Part shown: positions 61,210-64,000 of the stretch, piece after piece
Numbering within the stretch: position 1 is the stretch's first letter
How the letters are laid out: each line of letters begins with the position of its first letter
Assembly (NCBI RefSeq): GCF_040253635.1
Contig: NZ_JBEJGX010000003.1
Coordinates: forward strand, 4,179,501 to 4,243,500
From: Streptomyces sp. Edi2
GTDB lineage: Bacteria; Actinomycetota; Actinomycetes; Streptomycetales; Streptomycetaceae
DNA: 64,000 nucleotides
Direction of reading: 5' to 3'
Made by a program: the position numbers and the translations under genes
The notes under the pieces: generated by a model
What the model was told of the DNA's origin: nothing
What the model saw: only the letters and a program-made list of their open reading frames with translations
Databases searched by the model: none

Positions 61210-62817
61210 TCAGGCTCCCTGCGTGAACCGCTGCCCCGCCGACCCGTCACACCCCTGCAACCGCAGCGCATCCTTCGCCGCGCCCAGCGTCAGGCAGAGC
61301 GACGGCGCGGCGGCGGGCCGGATCGTGCCGCCGCCGTCCCGTACGAACTGCTGGTTGGCCGCGCCCGAGCAGTTCCACAGCACCAGGCCTGCGCCGACCC
61401 GGTACTGCGCGCCCGGCACGTCCAGGCACCGGTCCTGCGTCAGCCCCACGTGCACCGCCCGCTGCTCCTCGTCGTACCACCAGTCCTGGTTGCGCTGGCC
61501 GTGGCAGTCCCAGCCGCCGACCGCCGTCCCGTTACGGCTGGATGCGCCGGCCGCGTCCACGCAGCTGCCCGTACCGGCGTTCCGCAGCGGCCGGTACCTC
61601 TCGTCCCAGGCCCCCGCGTACAGCTTCGGCTGCCCGGTGCTCGCGGGATCGGCGCAGGAGGCCTCGCGCAGCCCCGTGTCGTACAGCTGGGTCAGACACG
61701 ACGCGAACGCGCGGTGCCCGCGGGCGTTGGGATGGAACGACTGCCGCACCGAATTCGAGTCCGGCGGGATGGGGTTGGTGAGATTCACATACAGCCCACG
61801 GGCCCAGGTGTCCTCCATGCACACCTCGTGCCCGTGGAACAGCCGCGAGGCGTCGAGGTAGCTCGCCCCCGCCTCCCGTGCGGCCTTCCGCATCCCCTTC
61901 TCGAAGGCCGGCACGGCGGCATTGCGCCCCCAGCCCGCGTCGGAGGTGTAGCCCGTGCAGCCGCCCGGCAGCTTCCCCGGGTAGTGCGGGTTGTCCTCGA
62001 CATCCGGCCCGATCGGACTCGGATACGACATCACCACGAGCCGGTAGTCCCCGTCCGCATAGCCCGCGTCCCGCATCACGGTCCGCAGATCGCCGACCGT
62101 CCGCTCGACCTTCGGCACCAGCCCGTCGACCCGCGCCTGCCAGCCCGGCTGGTATTTCGGCTCACAGGTGCCCTGCAGCGTGAACCAGCGCACCACGCAG
62201 TCCGTCATCACCGGCCCGAACTGCAGATCGTCATTGGCACCGGCGACCAGCAGCACCATCTTCAGCCGGGTGTTACGGGCCGCGATGGCGAGCGCGTCGC
62301 TCTGCACCGGTTCATCGGCGTACTGCTTGCTGCCGCCGATCACGATGTTGCCGGTGCCCGCGCCCGAGCAGGCCGCGTTGTACGTCACATCCGCCGCGAT
62401 ACCGGTCCGGTGGATCGCCGAGTCCGGCGACCGGTGACACCAGTTCGCCGGCCCGTCCGTGCCCGGCTCGTACGTCCCGACGCCCTCCCCCGAGATCTCA
62501 CTGTCCCCCAGCGAGATCAACGAGGTCTTCCGCTCCCCGAGGGGCCGCACGGCCGGATCCCCGTAGAGGGTGGCCGCCTCCCGCGCCCGGATCTTCTCCA
62601 GCTCCGGCGCCAACGGCTTGGCGGCCGCGGCGCCGGTCCCGGCCGACGCCGGGCGTGCTGCCGTGCCGGTGCCGGTGGCGGCACTCGCCCCGCCCGCTGC
62701 CCCGCAGAACACCACGGCCAACGCCGCGACCGAGACCGTCACGCCGCCTCTCAGCCGTCGCCCGCGTAACGCCCACTGCCCGCGTAACGCCCACCGCCCA
62801 CGTCTCGCACGCACCAT
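61210..62817 (-). CDS. secreted SGNH/GDSL esterase with ricin-B lectin domain
   Basis: 535-residue exported enzyme. A long basic signal region (MVRARRGRWALRGQWALRGR) and hydrophobic core (VTVSVAALAVVFCGAAGGAS) end near residue 50. The SGNH hydrolase part has LISLGDSEISGEG (nucleophile Ser), ACSGAGTGNIV (Gly block), VLLVAGANDDLQFG (Asn block) and VRQSFHPNARGHRAFA (catalytic His). The carboxyl third is a ricin-type beta-trefoil with three repeats (CVDAAGASSRNGT..GWDCHG QRNQDWW; CLDVPGAQYRVGAGLVLWNC; CLTLGAAKDALRLQGC), a carbohydrate-binding module. Probably an extracellular esterase acting on decorated polysaccharide. ATG preceded by GGAGGGGAGG. An 18-bp tandem duplication codes part of the signal peptide. 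Confidence 0.9.
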   Translation of the reverse strand: MVRARRGRWALRGQWALRGRRLRGGVTVSVAALAVVFCGAAGGASAATGTGTAARPASAGTGAAAAKPLAPELEKIRAREAATLYGDPAVRPLGERKTSLISLGDSEISGEGVGTYEPGTDGPANWCHRSPDSAIHRTGIAADVTYNAACSGAGTGNIVIGGSKQYADEPVQSDALAIAARNTRLKMVLLVAGANDDLQFGPVMTDCVVRWFTLQGTCEPKYQPGWQARVDGLVPKVERTVGDLRTVMRDAGYADGDYRLVVMSYPSPIGPDVEDNPHYPGKLPGGCTGYTSDAGWGRNAAVPAFEKGMRKAAREAGASYLDASRLFHGHEVCMEDTWARGLYVNLTNPIPPDSNSVRQSFHPNARGHRAFASCLTQLYDTGLREASCADPASTGQPKLYAGAWDERYRPLRNAGTGSCVDAAGASSRNGTAVGGWDCHGQRNQDWWYDEEQRAVHVGLTQDRCLDVPGAQYRVGAGLVLWNCSGAANQQFVRDGGGTIRPAAAPSLCLTLGAAKDALRLQGCDGSAGQRFTQGA

Positions 62818-63150
62818 GGGGCCTCCCCTCCGGTCTGCTGTTACCGCGGGTTGTACTCGCAGGTAGGACAGCAGCGGAACACCCGGAACGGGATTGGCCG
62901 AAACCAGCGCAGGGCAACGCACCCGGCCGACCGGGCACACCTGGCCCGCCCGACCGCCAACTCCCTTACCGGGGAGGGTAATCGGTGATCGCGCGATCGG
63001 CCCCGGGTCGAGCGGGTCGCCGGGGTCGAGCCGTCCGGAGCGCCCGGGCCGAATCGCCCGGGTCGCCCGAGTCGGGTCAACAGGCTCGGGTCAACGGGCT
63101 CAGGTCAACCGGGTCGAGCGGGTCGACCGGGTCGGGCCCGGCCCGGCGCC
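62818..63150. repeat. 333-bp gap with degenerate GGGTCGAG/GGGTCAAC repeats
   Basis: From about 62995 to 63145 the plus strand is built of imperfect 10-15 bp words such as CCGGGTCGAGCGGGTCG, CGGGTCAACAGGCTC and CGGGTCAACGGGCTC. No gene is seen. The esterase promoter should lie near 62830-62990. The repeats end at the stop of the phosphoribosyltransferase gene. Confidence 0.55.
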
Positions 63151-63648
63151 TCAGGCGTCGAGAACCTGCCCCTCACGCCGCACCACCGGCGGCTCGACGC
63201 TCCACGGGAAGTTGATCCACTCGTCCGTGCGCTTCCACACGTACTCGCACTTCACCAGCGACTGCGACTTCTCGTAGATCACCGCGCTGCGGACCTCCGC
63301 CACGGTCCCCTGGCAGAAGTCATGCACCAGCTTCAGCGTCTTACCGGTGTCGGCGACGTCATCGGCGATCAGCACCTTCTTCTCCGAGAAGTCGATCGCA
63401 TTCGGCACCGGCGCCAGCATGACCGGCATCTCCAGAGTGGTCCCCACCCCGGTGTAGAACTCCACATTCACCAGGTGGATGTTCTTGCAGTCCAGCGCGT
63501 ACGCCAGACCTCCCGCGACAAAGACCCCGCCACGGGCGATCGACAGCACGACATCGGGCTCGTACCCGTCATCGGCAATCGTCTGCGCCAGCTCGCGGAT
63601 CGCCCCACCGAACCGCTCGTACGTCAGGTTCTCCCGCACGTCACTCAC
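63151..63648 (-). CDS. phosphoribosyltransferase (xanthine-guanine type)
   Basis: 165-residue PRTase. VVLSIARGGVFVAGGLAYAL is the pyrophosphate loop strand, KKVLIADDVADTGKTLKLVH the PRPP-binding motif with two Asp, and KCEYVWKRTDEWINFPWSVE the carboxyl hood. The WKRTDEWINFPW element is typical of the xanthine/guanine/hypoxanthine PRTase-like family in actinomycetes that sits near dcd. It would convert a 6-oxopurine base to its nucleotide in salvage. GTG start; GAGAGAG upstream is a weak ribosome site. Confidence 0.9.
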   Translation of the reverse strand: MSDVRENLTYERFGGAIRELAQTIADDGYEPDVVLSIARGGVFVAGGLAYALDCKNIHLVNVEFYTGVGTTLEMPVMLAPVPNAIDFSEKKVLIADDVADTGKTLKLVHDFCQGTVAEVRSAVIYEKSQSLVKCEYVWKRTDEWINFPWSVEPPVVRREGQVLDA

Positions 63649-63732
63649 GTATCTCTCTCAGACCTTCCGTGTGCACACCCTCTGCCACGCGCCCGCCCTG
63701 TCGAGCGCGCCCCCCACACCGGAGCGGCTGTG

Positions 63733-64000
63733 TCATACCTGCGTCCGGTGAAAGTTCTTGAACGACCGGGACGGCGTAGGACCGCGCTGCCCCTGGTAGC
63801 GGGAGCCGTACTTCTCACTGCCGTACGGGTGCTCGGCCGGCGAGGTCAGCCGGAACATACACAGCTGCCCGATCTTCATCCCGGGCCACAGCTTGATCGG
63901 CAGCGTGGCGACATTGCTCAGCTCCAGCGTCACGTGCCCGCTGAACCCCGGGTCGATGAAGCCGGCGGTCGAATGCGTCAGCAGCCCCAGCCGCCCCAGC
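63733..64000 (-). CDS. dcd: dCTP deaminase, carboxyl part (5' end outside window)
   Basis: The last 89 codons of dCTP deaminase, which makes dUTP for thymidylate synthesis (or dUMP in bifunctional versions). Visible are [20 protein letters not shown] and [20 protein letters not shown], containing the nucleotide-binding HSTAGxIDPG loop and the catalytic Glu in [24 protein letters not shown] and [16 protein letters not shown], the ordered tail with triphosphate contacts, follow. The start codon lies beyond the right edge. An 84-bp gap separates it from the PRTase gene on the same strand; both are nucleotide salvage genes. Confidence 0.97.
   Translation of the reverse strand, partial: LGRLGLLTHSTAGFIDPGFSGHVTLELSNVATLPIKLWPGMKIGQLCMFRLTSPAEHPYGSEKYGSRYQGQRGPTPSRSFKNFHRTQV

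Noticed and set aside
63649..63732. tRNA gene in the gap before dcd
   Set aside because: No cloverleaf, TTCGANNC arm or CCA end could be found; I saw no tRNA elsewhere in the window either.

Overview
The window is very GC-rich with a strong G/C preference at third codon positions. Its gene content (HspR-controlled dnaK operon, tandem eukaryotic-type Ser/Thr kinases, an F420-dependent enzyme family, a YbjN protein, DUF3151 and DUF2617 proteins, WXG100/CpnT-like protein, class II aldolase) points to a Streptomyces or close relative. A perfect 16-bp parS palindrome and the housekeeping content suggest the chromosome core, near oriC. I see no rRNA, tRNA, CRISPR array, complete insertion sequence or biosynthetic cluster. 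The window is cut inside purC on the left and dcd on the right.

Left part (1-13.3 kb): purC (partial), an MFS transporter with divergent LysR regulator, a DMFase beta-subunit-like protein, an M48-like membrane protein that has lost its zinc motif, purD, a SLATT-type two-TM protein, an unknown conserved protein, then a GntR regulator and a class III aminotransferase. Middle part (13.5-31.3 kb): VTC-domain protein, two tandem sensor Ser/Thr kinases, purA, a diacylglycerol-kinase-like protein, a MarR-type regulator divergent from an ABC exporter, a secreted BP74-like protein, a two-component system (kinase then regulator, ATGA overlap), and a tight kynA-kynU-kynB-like operon for tryptophan breakdown. 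Then come DUF3151, a DHA2 drug exporter, fba, parS, pyrE, an aldose epimerase, an SRPBCC protein, a membrane-fused spermidine synthase, DUF2617, a Gly/His/Cys-rich small membrane protein and a class I aminotransferase.

The most unusual region is 42.2-45.2 kb, with lower-GC patches. It looks like an orphan type VII-secreted polymorphic toxin cassette on the minus strand: a CpnT-like WXG100-related carrier, a 355-residue protein with a C-terminal toxin-like domain (my best guess is RNase A-like), a 127-residue immunity candidate, and a 241-residue protein. By eye, the last one fuses a catalytically stripped copy of the toxin domain to a second copy of the immunity domain. No secretion machinery lies in the window, so export would depend on an ESX system elsewhere.

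Right part (45.4-64 kb): YbjN protein, clpB (with a small repeat element inserted in frame near its C-terminus) under a HAIR operator, a Uma2-family nuclease, an F420-type enzyme, a zinc-ribbon/degenerate-resolvase gene pair, the dnaK-grpE-dnaJ-hspR operon with two HAIR operators flanking the promoter, a membrane Fe-S heterodisulfide-reductase-like protein, an FG-GAP lipoprotein, a GNAT, a Yip1 protein, a secreted SGNH esterase with ricin-B lectin domain, a phosphoribosyltransferase and dcd.

Two window-wide themes stand out. First, several genes end inside short tandem repeats in which the stop codon itself is copied. Second, purC/purD sit next to the purA-fba-clpB-dnaK-dcd block, which compared with my memory of S. 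coelicolor suggests an inversion symmetric about oriC.
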